Positions 1 to 34,417 are shown, numbered from the stretch's first letter. The stretch: DNA of 64,000 bases from Dolomedes plantarius (GCA_907164885.2 OU015503.1:128339396-128403395), one strand, 5' to 3'. Notes: generated by a model from the sequence alone, not told the origin. Program-made: numbers and translations.

Positions 1-22016
<22,016 letters not shown>

Positions 22017-22330
22017 CCATCTTCGCCACCATCGTCTCCCCCTCGCTCAACGATCACCGGAACAGTGTACATAATGTTTTCGTCCCCCCCCCAAAAATGT
22101 ACAAAAAAAGAATCGCAACATTCCATTTCTATTTCTCGCTCCCCTTTTCCGATGTACAAAGTGCGGGACAGTGTTCGAAGCTCAAAAAACGTGTCCCATT
22201 GTTGTAACATAACCAGTTTCATTTGTACATAGAAGACCATCTCTTTTTTTTATATGAAAGAATTCTATATTTTTATACGAATGTACTTCCTCAGGCTGTT
22301 ATTTATGAATAAACTTAGAATGTACAGTTA
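22017..22330 (+). other. Egfr: EGFR 3' UTR with poly(A) signal
   Basis: About 315 bp follow the stop codon and contain AATAAA at 22308-22313, about 20 bp before the transition to unrelated repeat-rich sequence. The UTR end is inferred from the signal, not seen directly. Confidence 0.65.
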
Positions 22331-22414
22331 GTTATGTTTCTCTACGGGACACCATTTCCCAACTGCACAGTTCGAAAGACACTGAATGAAGTATAGCGCA
22401 CACACACATATACA

Positions 22415-22442
22415 GGTGGTTATCAAAATAATGGAAACACCT

Positions 22443-22506
<64 letters not shown>
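22415..22506. repeat. Transposon terminus stub and (CA)n(TA)n
   Basis: 22415-22442 (caggtggttatcaaaataat, ggaaacacct) looks like a mariner/Tc1 inverted terminus without its partner. It is followed by CA and TA runs up to the next element. Confidence 0.5.
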
Positions 22507-23173
22507 CACTCAAGAGCCAAAACATTATGACCACCTGTCAATAACGAGTTGGCCCACCTTTGGCGCGCAACACAGCTTCAACCCGCCTTGGCATGGATGC
22601 CACAAGTCCTTGGTAGATGGCGGGAGACAGATTGTACCAGATGTTTAAGCAACGGTCACGCAAATCCGAGATATTGAGAATTGGTGGTCTTTGAACTCTG
22701 AGCTGCCGTCCCATGACATCCCAAATGTGTTCTATCGGATTGGGATCCGGTGAGTTAGGCGGCCAGGACATTAACTGGAATTCAGCATCGTGTTCCTGGA
22801 ACCACTCCAACACAATTTTAGCCTTGTGACACGGGGCGTTGTCCTGTTGGAACATTCCATTTCCAGCTGGAAAAACAGAGGCCATGTAAGGGTGCAACTG
22901 GTCCGCAATGATGTTCAGATACCCTGTAGCATTCATAGTCTGCTCTACCACAACCACGGGTCCCAGAGACGCCCAAGAGAACGTCCCCCAAAGCATAATA
23001 CCGCCACCACCGGACTGTAAATTGAGGGAGCAACAGTTCGCCTGGAAGACGGCGTATCCTGACACGGCCATCGGCGTGATGAATGACAAACCGTGATTCA
23101 TCTGACCAGGCAACTCTCTCCCACTGATCCATGGACCAGTCGCGATGTTCCCGGGCCCAGCGCAGGCGTTGCA
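22507..23173 (-). mobile_element. Tc1-like element, 3' part only
   Basis: The terminus CACTCAAGAGCCAAAACATT at 22507 is preceded by TA. The transposase occupies the rest on the - strand; its N-terminal (HTH) half and the other terminus are missing, replaced by Helitron sequence from about 23174. Confidence 0.85.
22538..23173 (-). pseudogene. Tc1-like transposase, catalytic domain, one frameshift
   Basis: Two overlapping minus frames give LRWAREHRDWSMDQWERVAW then SDESRF (first Asp), MLWGTFSWASLGPVVVVEQT, FQQDNAPCHKA (second Asp), SWPPNSPDPNPIEHIWDVMG (third acidic residue Glu, 34 residues on) and end VEAVLRAKGGPTRY. The DD34E triad is intact; a frameshift near 23045 separates the first Asp from the rest. 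HTH domain absent. Confidence 0.92.
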
Positions 23174-24534
23174 TCTATAATAAAATCACTTCAAACGAAA
23201 TCGACGATGTAATATGCGCTGAAATACCCGATTCCGATGTCGACAAGGATTTGCATGAAGTTGTGAGGATACACGGACCTTGCGGTACACTGAATCCAAA
23301 ATCACCATGATAGAAGGAAAATGCTCTAAGCGATATCCTCGAGCATTAGTATCTAACACAGTTACAGGAAACGATGGATATCCCTTATACAGAAGATGGC
23401 GGTAAATTAGTAACCATACAAAAGCGAAGTAGACAACCGGTGGGTTGTTCCATATTCGCCTTTGCTATCCAAAACGTACAAAGCGCACATAAACGTCAAG
23501 TACTGTAACTCCGTTAAATCGATCAAATACATGTGTAAGTATGTGAATAAAGGCAGTTTTTGGCGTGCAAGTGATAGGAATGCGGTCATACATATCGATG
23601 AAATCGCACAGTATCAGGTTGGAAGATACATAAGCAGCAATGAATTCTTTCATTTCAAATGCATGAACGAAGTTCAGCTGTTGTTCACTTAGCAGTACAT
23701 CTAGAAAATGGACAACGCGTGTATTTCACAAGAACTGCACATTTAGCTTTGAAATTGACATTGAAACTCGCACGTGCAACATTTCCAAAGCATCCGGCAT
23801 GGGAAAAGTATTGCAGAAATGCAAACTTATTGTTTGGGATGAATGTACAATGGCACACGAAAAATCGCTCGAGGCTCTTGATCGATCATTGCAAGATTTG
23901 CGTGGAAACATCGCATTAATATTGCTTGCAGGAGATTTCAGGCAAACATTACCTATAATTCCTCGATCGACACCAGCGGACGAAATGAATGCTTGCCTGA
24001 AATACTCTACTTTGTGGCGACACGTAAAGAGTCTACACGTTGAAATTATCTACAAATATGCGTGTCCATCTGCAAAACGATCGATCAGCTGAGCTATTCT
24101 CACATCAATTGCTGGAAATTCGGAACGGAAAGGTGCCGGTTGTTTAGAGTCTGCAAACCAGACAATCTATATATCTGCACAGACAATGGAACAAGAAAAA
24201 AAATATTGTATACCCACAAGTATTGTAAAATTAAGCATTTTTAAAAATTTTTTTTATTTCCAATGCAGAGGGCGAAAGGGAACACAATTCTTTCGCCAAG
24301 ATATTACATAAAACAAGCAAGTACTAAAAACTGAACTATAAAATACGTTGGTGGGTAACGTTACTCGCGTCCGTAGCATACTTTAAGCTACACGTGCCCC
24401 CTGGGCAGTGCTAAATGAGTAACAGCTTTGCAGCCTTTATCAATTAAACATAGTATTAGAAACGTGCTTTCTTTTTTCTTTCTTTTCTATTTAACCAGAC
24501 TGAGCCACAGCAATGCGTGGCCGGGTACAGCTAG
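23174..24534 (+). mobile_element. Helitron relic with coding remnants and intact 3' end
   Basis: Ends with a GCCAC...GTGGC hairpin, then ccgggtacag, CTAG (24531-24534) and T, a canonical Helitron 3' terminus. Carries pieces of the Rep/helicase protein. The 5' end is truncated at the Tc1 junction. Confidence 0.9.
23198..24180 (+). pseudogene. Helitron Rep-helicase fragments
   Basis: 23198-23410: Rep region (DVICAEIPDSDVDK; HGPCGTLNP; GKCSKRYPRA; GNDGYPLYRR). 23462-23760: [21 protein letters not shown] with the paired-tyrosine motif Yxx[13 protein letters not shown], then [17 protein letters not shown]. It then jumps to the Pif1-type helicase: 23799-24092 has KLIVWDECTMAHEKSLEALD (Walker B) and LLAGDFRQTLPIIPRST (GDxxQ). 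The region between, including Walker A, is deleted and several frames are needed, so no active protein remains. The function would be rolling-circle transposition. Confidence 0.9.
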
Positions 24535-24535
<1 letters not shown>

Positions 24536-24567
<32 letters not shown>

Positions 24568-24568
24568 A
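24536..24568. repeat. (TA)n between two Helitron ends
   Basis: A short TA run separates the 3' end of the coding Helitron from the inverted 3' end of the next one. Confidence 0.9.
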
Positions 24569-25541
24569 CTAGCATTATTGCCCGGCGTTGCCTGGGAAGA
24601 TATATAGATATAAAATTTTTCATGCATTCCATCAAAAAAATACTGGGCTGCACCCCTCGTTCTTCATGTTCATCTGGCCAGACAGAATACGCTTAGCGAG
24701 TTTCTACTGAAATGATATACCCAGTATTTTTTGATGGAAAGCATGAAAAATTTTATATCTATATATCTACCCGGGCAATCATTCTTTAAAAATAATTCAT
24801 TAATTTTCTTATGCCTTAATATAACTAATGGACTAATAGTTCGGTATGAAAGTTATGTGTCGTTATGTTTCTCTGTTTAAAGAGCTTTTCTTCCCACTGC
24901 TTAAAAAACCCCAAAACTCTAAAAGATTTATCTTATATGATTTCACGGAATAAGTAATTCAAATACATATCGTATGTTAACTCTGTTTCGCGAACTCAGG
25001 GGAAAAAACCTGTAGAACTCTTAAACTTCTTCCCATTTTATGATCCTCAAACAATTAATATATTTAGATCAACAGAAGGCTTCCAAAAACTGGCCATGAA
25101 CAAACTTAATTTTTCTTTTTTTTTTCTTCCTCTTTTTTCCAAATTTTATTAAGTGCTATTAGTTTGAAAGCCATTTCTAAAATTGCCTAAAGCAGCGGTT
25201 CTCAACCTTTTTGACTCACGACTCCACTAAACGTAAGAAAAATAAAATAAACACTTCGTCCTCCTCCGTCACCCCCAGACCAACTCTCAAACCACCCCTC
25301 AGAACAAAAGACTTTTCCCCCGCGTATCGAATTTGAATGGTTGAAGTGAAGGGGCTGTCTCCACATTTAAGAGGTGCGCTTAGGGGCACAAAAATCATTA
25401 AAAAATTAATTTAAAAAAACTAATTGAGCCCCAAATTTTGTTTTTCCTGATTTAAGTTTCTCGGGTCCTAAACATTAGCTGTGCCGAATTTGGTCCCGGT
25501 GGGTGAAACAGTCTATGATTCTATAGCGGACAAACAGACAA
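24569..25541 (-). mobile_element. Helitron-like non-autonomous element, copy 2 (rearranged)
   Basis: Starts with plus ctagcattattgcccggcg and ends with the gacaaacagaca segment, as in copy 1 (1873-3412), but the interior differs. 24720-24782 is an inverted copy of the left end (reads ...atatatctacccgggcaatc). About 25192-25215 (cagcggttctcaaccttttt) resembles one hAT/Charlie terminus with no partner visible. Confidence 0.65.
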
Positions 25542-25545
25542 GCTC

Positions 25546-25555
<10 letters not shown>

Positions 25556-25610
<55 letters not shown>
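25556..25610. repeat. (TA)n microsatellite
   Basis: TA run directly left of the palindromic MITE. Confidence 0.95.
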
Positions 25611-25612
<2 letters not shown>

Positions 25613-26266
25613 GGGTGGTTATAATTAAACTTCCCCAATAAACGGCATCCTACAGCGCAAACGGTTGAACGGAATGCAACGGAATTTCGTATATGGGCCA
25701 TACACGAGATGCGCTCACGGATTTTTGAAAAAAAAAAATTAGTTCCAAAATGTCCACTAGAGGGCGCCTTCTCGAGAAAAACATGAAATTTAGCAAAATA
25801 AACAGCCAAAACAGAATACAGAAACAATATTAACAATCCAGAACAAGAATTATGCAGGTGAATGAAGATGGTCACGTGGAGCAGCTGTCCCTACATCGTC
25901 CTGGGCACGATTAACAACTGCTCCTCTTGCGCAATTTCGTCCTAATCTGTTCTTGTTTCTGCAAACTGAACTGTTTTTGTTTCTCCCTTACCTTTACTTA
26001 ATGCGGTTCGGTGACAAGGTGATCAGAAACTAGTCAATAAATGTTAATATTGTTTCTGTATTCCGTTTTGGTCGTTTATTGTGTTCAATTTCATGTTTTT
26101 CCAGAAAAGGCGCCCTCTGGGGGACATTTTGGAACTAAATTTTTTTTTTTTCGAAATTCCGTGAGCGCATCTCGTGTATAGCCCATATACAAAATGTCGT
26201 TACATTCCGTTCACCCGTTTGCGCTGTAGGATGCCGTTTATAGGGAAAGTTTAATTATAACCACCC

Positions 26267-26268
<2 letters not shown>
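25611..26268. mobile_element. Palindromic MITE with long inverted arms
   Basis: The left arm (CCGGGTGGTTATAATTAAAC... to ggcgcc) and the right arm (...TTTAATTATAACCACCCGG) match inverted over roughly 170 bp around about 300 bp of unique sequence. (TA)n on both sides is consistent with a TA target. No transposase frame. Superfamily probably Tc1/mariner-like, by inference only. Confidence 0.85.

Positions 26269-26357
<89 letters not shown>
26269..26357. repeat. (TA)n microsatellite
   Basis: About 90 bp of TA directly right of the palindromic MITE. Confidence 0.97.
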
Positions 26358-26361
<4 letters not shown>

Positions 26362-26559
26362 GGCCATACAGCGGCATGAAAAATCGACACTTTTCTGACA
26401 TGTCGCACCATCTGCCGGTGAGCGACCATAATTGGTCCATTTTTCGAAGAATTCCCCTCCTTCTGTAGCTTCATGATTCTCACCTTTCTTTTCTCTCTCA
26501 AGATGATGATAAATTGTTGCCATAAGCAAAAAAGGTGGCGAAGACAAACCGAATACAAC

Positions 26560-28671
26560 TCGGCAATGCCTCAAGATTTTAATTTCGTAATCCCTCCTCC
26601 ACAGAAATCGCAGACACGCTTATCTGAAGAAAAGCCTTGGCTATATCAAAAACTACCCGAAATCGACCTTTGCGGAATCTGTTGAGATACAATTTGGACC
26701 TGTAGTCAAACATTGGTTTAGGGAAACAGAATTTTCATATTTTGGAGAGGCATTAAATACTGGTCGTATCTTAGATTCCTTAAACACGGCTCTATGAGGC
26801 AGATACCTGCATTTTAGCTCCCGTCATTTTTGTCAGGGACCTCTTCTATAACCCTCAGCTTAAAAATTTTGTCATAAGATTCAAACTTACCTGAAGAAAC
26901 ATGGCGTGGAGACGTTTTTCTGATTAAAAACGTAAATCAGGCAACTCCGACCCACGGTAGATTGACCTCGTATCGACCACCGCGATATTTAACAGTTTCT
27001 GCGTCGATTTCGGTTTTATTCTCTCCGAGAACATCGAGTGACCAAATCTGGCTAGAAGCGTGTAGCGAAATGATGGGCATGGTTAGAACTGGTTGCGTCG
27101 AATAAGGGTTTACCCATTACAACCCACCCCAAGTAAGTTTGGACAGCAGTTAAGCCATTGGGTTGTTGGTTGATGGCACCCAAAAGAACTGATATGTCTA
27201 AATTATCGCTTTCATGTCGGACAAATAAATCCCATGTTCTTTGAAGTACTCTGCATCGGCTTTACTAATTTTAGGCATTTGATCACAAATGGTGTCCTTA
27301 TCTAACAACAAAACCTCACATGAAAAATTCCCTCGTATTTCAAAGCGGAATGTTCCGTTTCAATGCCGCCAAATAAACTATGTTTTAGAAATTCAGAATG
27401 ATCAGTTTTTAAGTTTAAAAAATCTGCGAGATCTCGAGAAACATAAGACCCTTGTTTTGGAAGGACCCGAAACCCTTATTTTAAGTGTTCCGTTGAACCA
27501 GACGAGCTATTGCTCGCAACACTTCCTGTTTTGAAGAATCATTTTCATCATCGTTTTAAACTAGGACATAAAATCGGAAAATGTCGCCACACTCATGACA
27601 TTTATCGGCTCGACAATTAATTCTAAGACATCCTTTCTCTCTTGATAAGTCATTGTTTGAGCCACAAAAAATCTCTACTTCATTTTAGAACAATACTCAC
27701 TAAAAGCGCGTTTTTCATTTTTATTATGAGTTGCAGCTGTCGCGACAGGCGAAAATTTATCACTATCTACTCTCCCACTTCCGGTCTTCTTATTTTTACC
27801 CCCTTCGGAGCAGAAATTTTTCGCAACTCGTAATCGTCCAGCGCTTAGAACTTCTGTTTTCAAAAACCGAATCAAAAGTTCCAGTCGAACGAGAAATGGA
27901 ATTTCTTTCGCTTTCCCAAGCAATTAAAATATGGAAGCTTCAACAAGTGGGTAAAGCATGCATGCGTATTTTTCTTTAGTTACACCTAAATTTTCTAAGC
28001 AACGTAATCGCGCATCTAATTGATCAACTAAATCAGTAAAAGAAAAATTATGTGTAGGATTTAAAACTAAATTTAAGAGTTGGCGCACATATAATTCAAT
28101 AAGAACTCCGTCATCTGCAAAACGTGCTTTTAAATTTGTGATGACAGTTTTGTAATCACTTTTAGACACTTGATAGGTTTGAACAAAATAAAAAGCCCTA
28201 CCTGTGGTTGTTTGCATTAAATAAGCGAGTTTCACGTCGTCTTCGATTTTCTGGAACATTGACCAAAACGATAACCAATTTTTAGGACTACCATCAAATT
28301 CTGTGAGTATAAACTTTGGTAAATTCAAATTTAAAAATTCGGACGACTTGGAAGCAATGTTCATCGGTGGCACGGTGTTGTCGGAAGGCTTTAAAAAATC
28401 TAAATACCGTGTTTTGGCACACTTAAAATTGTCTCGGTACGTTTCTGCTTTCTCGAATTCCTGTTCTAAAACTGAATCTCCATCGTACTTTCGTTTTTCG
28501 ACTAATGGGGCTGGACAATCTCCTCGTCCTTGGATAGCAACCGTAGCATTTTCTCCTCAAGCTTAGCAAATGCCCGAGTAGCAGAAGCAACATTCTGTGC
28601 TAATTCGGAAATTGTCTTCGTGACAGTAGACCGAAGAACTTTTCGTTCTAGAATTAAAATGTTCGCCATTT
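26560..28671 (-). pseudogene. BEL/Pao gag-pol, degraded
   Basis: The gag frame starts at ATG 28671 (MANILILERKV), shifts near 28510, then 28373-27924 reads LPKFILTEFDGSPKNWLSFW, LKARFADDGVLIELYVRQLL, a DUF1759-type BEL gag. Beyond that, fragments follow: KTEVLSAGRLRVA near 27860, RYEVNLPWVG near 26960 (the pre-RT segment RYEVxLPW), then YLPHRAVFKESKIRPVFNAS and SVSLNQCLTTGPN at about 26800-26700, the start of the Pao-type reverse transcriptase. Stops and frame changes throughout; no YVDD box or integrase remains. Confidence 0.88.
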
Positions 28672-28690
28672 TAAATTGGGTTGAATTTTA

Positions 28691-28702
28691 CGTTGGGCGC
28701 CA
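28691..28702 (-). promoter_or_regulatory. Primer-binding site, tRNA-Lys type
   Basis: On the - strand TGGCGCCCAACG starts two bases after the LTR and is complementary to the 3' end of the major lysine tRNA isoacceptor (…CGTTGGGCGCCA). Confidence 0.8.
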
Positions 28703-28704
28703 GA

Positions 28705-28948
28705 TGTTATATGTCAGAAATATTTCTTTAGAGCAAAGAGTAAAAACGACTTGATTTCCTTTAAAACATTTTAATGGACGAACGCACCACAACACCACAC
28801 AGCAGTTGACATTCTGAAGACCGAACTAAAAAACTAAAAGTACAAGCGTCTTACAGACAGCAATCTAAATCCAGCATCAGTTTCGTTTTGCTCCTGCTGC
28901 CATCTGTTGACTTATATAGGAATCTTTTTATTTTATGATTTTATTACA
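28705..28948 (-). repeat. 5' LTR of BEL/Pao relic
   Basis: On the - strand runs from TGTAATAAAATC to ATATAACA (TG...CA, 244 bp) and contains a TATA element in CCTATATAAGTCAACAG. Part of it (about 93 bp) recurs inverted at 31917-32009. Confidence 0.8.
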
Positions 28949-28999
28949 TGGGAATTGTTACGAGAACCCGTTGCCAATTTTTTCGCTCTTTTGTAATTG

Positions 29000-30100
29000 A
29001 AAATGTTTTCCCTCGAAAAGTTTAATTAATTGTTAAAATGACAATGTCTGTAACCTCTAGAACACATGTAATGATTTAAAATGAATGTATAAATAAATGG
29101 AGTGGCGTACCGCAACCCCCCCCCCCTCGAAAAAAATTTTGACTGTTTTATTTTTTAAAAAGTAAGTATTTTTATTGCCTATCATTTCCTCATCTATTAT
29201 AAATTAAATAAAAGCTAATAAAATATCTTTTTTCTGTTATTATATTATTGGAAATGTGTTTTAAAAGATATTTATTTAACTGAAAATATAGCCCAGTGCT
29301 TTTTTTTCTAAAAAAAATAGTTGGGTATACTGTTTTCTCAAATAAAGGTTGTGAATTTTTAGTACTGTGTTTTCACACATCACGTCACAGGGGAACAAAA
29401 ACTCGCAGTATAAAAATACTTTTTGTTATATATTAACAACTGATTCATAAATTTCTTTAAATTTTGGAAAAAAGCCCTGACTTAGCCTAAAAATTTTTGT
29501 ACAAAGGTGGTGTTCATAAGTATTTCATCATTGCTTCATAATTTAACAGTGAAAGAATGGTTTAAATTGTGAGGGAATGATCTGATTCCATTTATATATG
29601 TACTAAACAATAATTAAGAATAATCTAATGCAATAAAGTACATATTAAAAACTCATATAATTTTTAATTTGAGTAAGGTTAATCCATTTTAATTTTTATT
29701 ATTTTATTGGGAGAAGTTAAAAATGAACATCAAATCTTCTAAATTTCAATGCTTTATCTTTATTTTTTCAATTAAATAGTGTAAAAAGGTAAATTATTTA
29801 TTGAAAGTATGACAGTGATAATTGTCTTTCCTTGGTATTTTAAGAATAATAAAACTACTATGGGGAAACTATATAAGGAAGAATTAAGGCTGAAAAAAAG
29901 AGTAAGATAGACTAAGGTGAGAGAAAAATTAATCAGATCCAGTGTTGCTTGTAAAATTAAAAGAAAAGGAGAGACTAAAATATTTTTTAAAAAACAGCAA
30001 GTCAAACCAATAAATATGTCGAATGAATGTCCTGTGAATTATATCAAAAAAGAAAATTAAGGAAAAACGTTCCAAAAATTATTGACAGAAGAAAAGCAGT
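29000..30100. other. AT-rich intergenic stretch
   Basis: No gene recognised. 29370-29410 (tcacacatcacgtcacaggg) is shared, inverted, with 59350-59390, and both have the phrase gcttttttttcta nearby, so an unnamed repeat family is likely. A C-run lies at 29120. Confidence 0.5.
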
Positions 30101-30239
30101 GAACAGGAAATATCAGATACGGAAGATGTGCAACAGCAACATGTAGCAAGAATTCAAATAGTATTCCTCTGATTATTAAGAAAATACGTCATTTGTAAAG
30201 ATAATATAGTAACATTCAACAGTTTTGAAACAGAAAAAG

Positions 30240-30900
30240 ACGTGAAATACAAAAAGTGGATCTTGGAGAAAACTAATCATTCTTGCATGGTTGTTAAAAA
30301 AGTCGCGACAAAATCTTTAAATAAAGAGGTAAAAACAGCATTAAATTTAGTTACTAAATTAAAAGAGAATATAAACCATTATTTGGTTCATCTTGGCAAC
30401 ATTAAACATCAATATAGAGGCATAGCAGATTTAAAGAAGAATCTACAACCTAATACATACAGACTTCAGTGAAAATTACTGTTGTAAGTATGGCGAAGAA
30501 ATCCAATCAGTACATTTTGATGGAGTTCTCAAACAAATTTCATTGCACAAAGATGTGCAACGAAACTGTGTTCTTTACCATACACAAAAGGATTTGTTAA
30601 CATTGATTCCTTTTGCCACTGCAAGCAAATGACTCAAACATGACACATCGGCCATCTGGGCTCATTTCAAAATTATTTTTTTCAAGAACCAGTATTCAAT
30701 TAATACTGTTCATATGTTAGGTGATGACACAATACAGAAAAAAAAATGCTTCATTTGTTAAGGTATCACACACAAGAAGAGTTTCCCAGCATCCAAAATG
30801 TGACATGGAATTATACAGAGGCAGGCCATGGGAAAGGTGCACCTGACAGCATAGGAGAAACTTTTAAAACGTACAACAGATAGAATTAATTATAGCTGAA
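30240..30900 (+). pseudogene. Unclassified transposase-like relic
   Basis: 30242-30472 is open (KKVATKSLNKEVKTALNLVT...). With frame changes it continues TDFSENYCCKYGEEIQSVHF (about 30463-30525), LHKDVQRNCVLYHTQKDLL, and at about 30780-30880 FPSIQNVTWNYTEAGHGKGAPDSIG. The pair DFSENY...EIQSxHF and NYxEAGHGKGAPDxxG recurs, as I remember, in many invertebrate hypothetical proteins that look like transposases. I cannot name the superfamily. Confidence 0.5.
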
Positions 30901-31916
30901 AGTAAAGATGTCAACACATTTGAAACATGAATCAAAATTTTAAGGTAAGAATGTACAAAAAGCAAGATATTTCCAATTGATGATGACATGATATGTAAAG
31001 CTGATAATATGTTAGCAAATGTTTTAGAACCATTTTTGGGCAAGATTCATCAGATTGTATATACTTCAGCACATATATTACTGGACTTTCATTCACTTTC
31101 TTGCTTTCAGTGCAAGATTTTAAATTAAATTCTGAAAATAAAAGAAAAAAAATCTACAGCAAAGAAAGATCAAAAACACTAAATACAAAGTTAATGAGTA
31201 GGTGATGATAAATTATGATAAAACACTGTATCATGGTGAGATCCTATTAGTATAAAATACGAACTGCCCCAGCCTACATCTTGTAATAGCAAAGAAAACC
31301 AATATAAATTTCTTGATAAATAATTTTACATGTGCCTATTTATGGATAAAATTTTTACTGTAATTAAATAAATCATTATGAAAATAATGTATTATTCTTG
31401 CTTACTAATAATTACATCAAAACTAGTTTGTTATATGAAAATAGTCAACTTTAATAGTGATCTGTCATTCCTTCATACTCAGCATCATTCCCTCATTTAT
31501 TCAATAATTTAGCATAAAAATGTAACCACATTAAAATAAATTTTTATATTTTAAAAATTTGATTAATTTAAAATTTGATTTTTTAAAAATTATATATTAA
31601 AATAATTTTAAATTATTGCAGTTTAAAACTTTAAATTTTTTAATTTATGCAACTTAAATTTTTTTAATTAAAGCTTATTAAATACATTTATTTTCTAATT
31701 AACAAATCAAAATTTTAAAAATTAAAATTACTGTGGATATTTGAAGAAAGTAATTTAAAATTCAGTAATATACTTATTTCAATTTATTCATTTTGTTAAA
31801 ATCTCTTGTCCTGTGTCCGGACAATGAGACATCGGTCACATTGTCCTGTGTTATACATGTAATTCAGATTTTAAAACGTACTAAATTACGTAGAAGTAGA
31901 AAAAAAACTTATAATA

Positions 31917-32009
31917 AAAAGATTCCTATATAAGTCAACAGATGGCAGCAGGAGCAAAATGAAACCGATGCTGGATTTAGATTGCTGTCTAGACGCTTGT
32001 CTAAAAGTT
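31917..32009 (+). repeat. LTR fragment of the same BEL/Pao family, inverted
   Basis: Matches the reverse complement of 28835-28930 (cctatataagtcaacagatg, then gctggatttagattgctgtc) closely. No LTR ends or internal region attached. Confidence 0.75.
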
Positions 32010-32693
32010 AGGGTTACATTATATGTTTCCGGCGCACGTTAGAAGCACCGTCTAGTGAGGAGGTAGGATGACGCAACAATGTTTGTTTTAATTAATTGCA
32101 GAAAATCTTAGAATTTTTGTAGCATTCCTTGTAGCTGATTTTGCGCTTTTTAAAAATTCATTGTTAAATTGTTCTTCATAATAGCGTCCTTGTGGGTTCA
32201 ATTTGCATATTAGCAAATTTTCTACGGTTTCCCATGACATAGATGACCTGAACTGAGTAGATTTTTTGTTATGTAACTAAAAATCCGGTAATAATAGTGT
32301 CCATTCCGGAAACCCGGAAGATGCATTAAAAATCTGGCATTGCCGGGTAAATCCGGAAAGTTGGCAGGTGTGGTGTCAATATTTAAATAAGTGATCTATC
32401 AGTTTGTCTGACTAGATAATGGACAGATGGAAACTTACCAAGAAAACAATTTAAATTTATACAATTAACTTTGCATTCAGTTTCCTACTGAGGGCTCACT
32501 ATAATTTTTTCAAAACGATCATTTTGGGAACACAGTCTACTAATATCAGTATCACGGGAGAAGACTTTAACTCGAAAAAGGTTGTTCAAACATGAAATGC
32601 ATTTCATTTCAAACGACTGAAGAGTGGGAGAGAAATGTGACAGTAATAAAGGCACACAAAGGAACAAGACATATTGGTTTTGAGTATATTGTC

Positions 32694-34383
32694 TTTATTT
32701 TGGTCGTCAAATTAATATGATGTGGTTGGAAGAACAGTCGGCATCCATTTTTATTTGCACTGACTCGTTAAAAAAAGAACAAGCAAATGGTCGTCACTCG
32801 ATCCCACACAATCCAATTGGACACTATAAAATGTCTCATATAACGAGACAATAAAAAATCAAGGCCTGACCTTGTAATAAGAAAAAATAAGTCGCGACGT
32901 GTGCATAAGGTAGATCTTCGCTGGCACTTTCATCGATAGATGCCAAACAAGTGAACCAAACAAAACATCCTTTTCGAATGACCGGCTGCATGTGATCATT
33001 GTAAACGAACACGGGAACAGCTCCGTGGACTCTAGTAGGAACATAACAAAGAGATGAAAACATTTCGCAGTTTGTAATAATGATTAGAGAGCTGTCCCAT
33101 CATTCACGACAGCAGCCATTCGAAAAGGAGTGACGAGTCGCCTCAGTACGTAAAACAGCCCCAGTCGTCAAAGTAATTAATTCATTAATCACGATGAAAC
33201 ATAAAACACTGTCATAAATAACCGGATGCTCACATCCAATCATGAATAAATAAAAATGAAGAAACATGATATTTTGCGAATGAAGGTACATACACTGTCG
33301 AGACTAAACACTGTCAGTATGTACAAGTCGATAACACAGTCCTATGGAATAAGCACGAAAGTGTCTCTTTCAGGATGTTTCAAAACTAGTAAATGATTTT
33401 TAAAAAGCTGCCACAGATTGGTGTGTAAAATTCAGAATCGATTACAGTGTTAAAAAAGAAGCAAAATGAGTTCAAATTTGGAAATTAAAATAATTGCCCA
33501 CGCGTGCCTGCATGCCTTTTGGTAAACACACATACAATGTTACCATTTTGAGTCATTTTTAAGTATACAAACTTGGAAAACCTCTAATGCATGTCATCTG
33601 CTCTCCGATTTTGCACAAGAATTGAATGTTTTTTTACCCTCCAGGACCATTCGATTTGGACTGGATGGCAATTTTGTTTGTTCCAATCAATGACTAGGCT
33701 CCAAATATTGACAATGTAATGCCCTGGGATCCTTTTTTTTATATATTTTATTTATTCCACAATTTGTTTATAAGGAATGTTAAAATGTTTCCTTCGAAAT
33801 TAACTTTTCGGATGGGAGATTATGGAATCCTACACTCTAAACTTGAGAACTCAAATGTCTTTCTTCGAATATTTAGCAATGTCATCATTTTATATTTTTT
33901 CAACTCATCTCTCTAAAATAGAATTTTTTCTTCTTCTCAAAATGTCATTTCTTTTACTGAATAGAATGTTCATCTCAAACAATATTTCGCCTACACTTGT
34001 GGTAGTGTTAAGGTCCTGAAGGGACTGCCTTCACTGTCATACCTTACGACAGTCAGAGATGTTCATGAACTGCACTGTATTGATACGAAACCAGATTTCC
34101 AAACTCATTTTGCCTATTCAAAAAGCAGGCTCTCTTCTTAAAGAGATGACCTGTAATAAAATGTACAGATAATTCATTCATGTGGCATCTTCCCCCCCTT
34201 TCAAATTTCACATTGGCGATGATGGAAATGCATCTGAAAATTCCCCCAATTCCTAAACTGAGACCAAACAAATTATTAATAATATATGTGTAATTATATA
34301 AGAGATTATAATATTTATGTATATATCTATATATACACATACATATGTATATATATGTGTGTATAATATAATTATATACATAC

Positions 34384-34417
<34 letters not shown>

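Larger units (their letters stand above)
26555..28948 (-). mobile_element. BEL/Pao retrotransposon relic with 5' LTR
   Basis: Read on the - strand: LTR (28948-28705), primer-binding site, gag (DUF1759-type), protease-linker region, start of reverse transcriptase; then it is lost near 26555. Many frameshifts and stops. It lies between the two host genes. Confidence 0.88.

Noticed and set aside
23174..23190. TCTATAATAAAATC preceded by A at the Tc1/Helitron junction, looking like a Helitron 5' end
   Set aside because: Helitron Rep coding starts almost at once, far inside a normal element, so this is more likely a truncation point that happens to begin with TC.
27642..27979. Overlapping + strand frames of 60-90 codons around 26470-28570
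   Set aside because: They are antisense to the BEL/Pao relic, whose minus-strand translation gives recognisable gag and RT motifs.
32485..33291. Several 60-75 codon minus frames downstream of CARM1
   Set aside because: No domain, no splice structure and no similarity recognised; more likely UTR or intergenic sequence.
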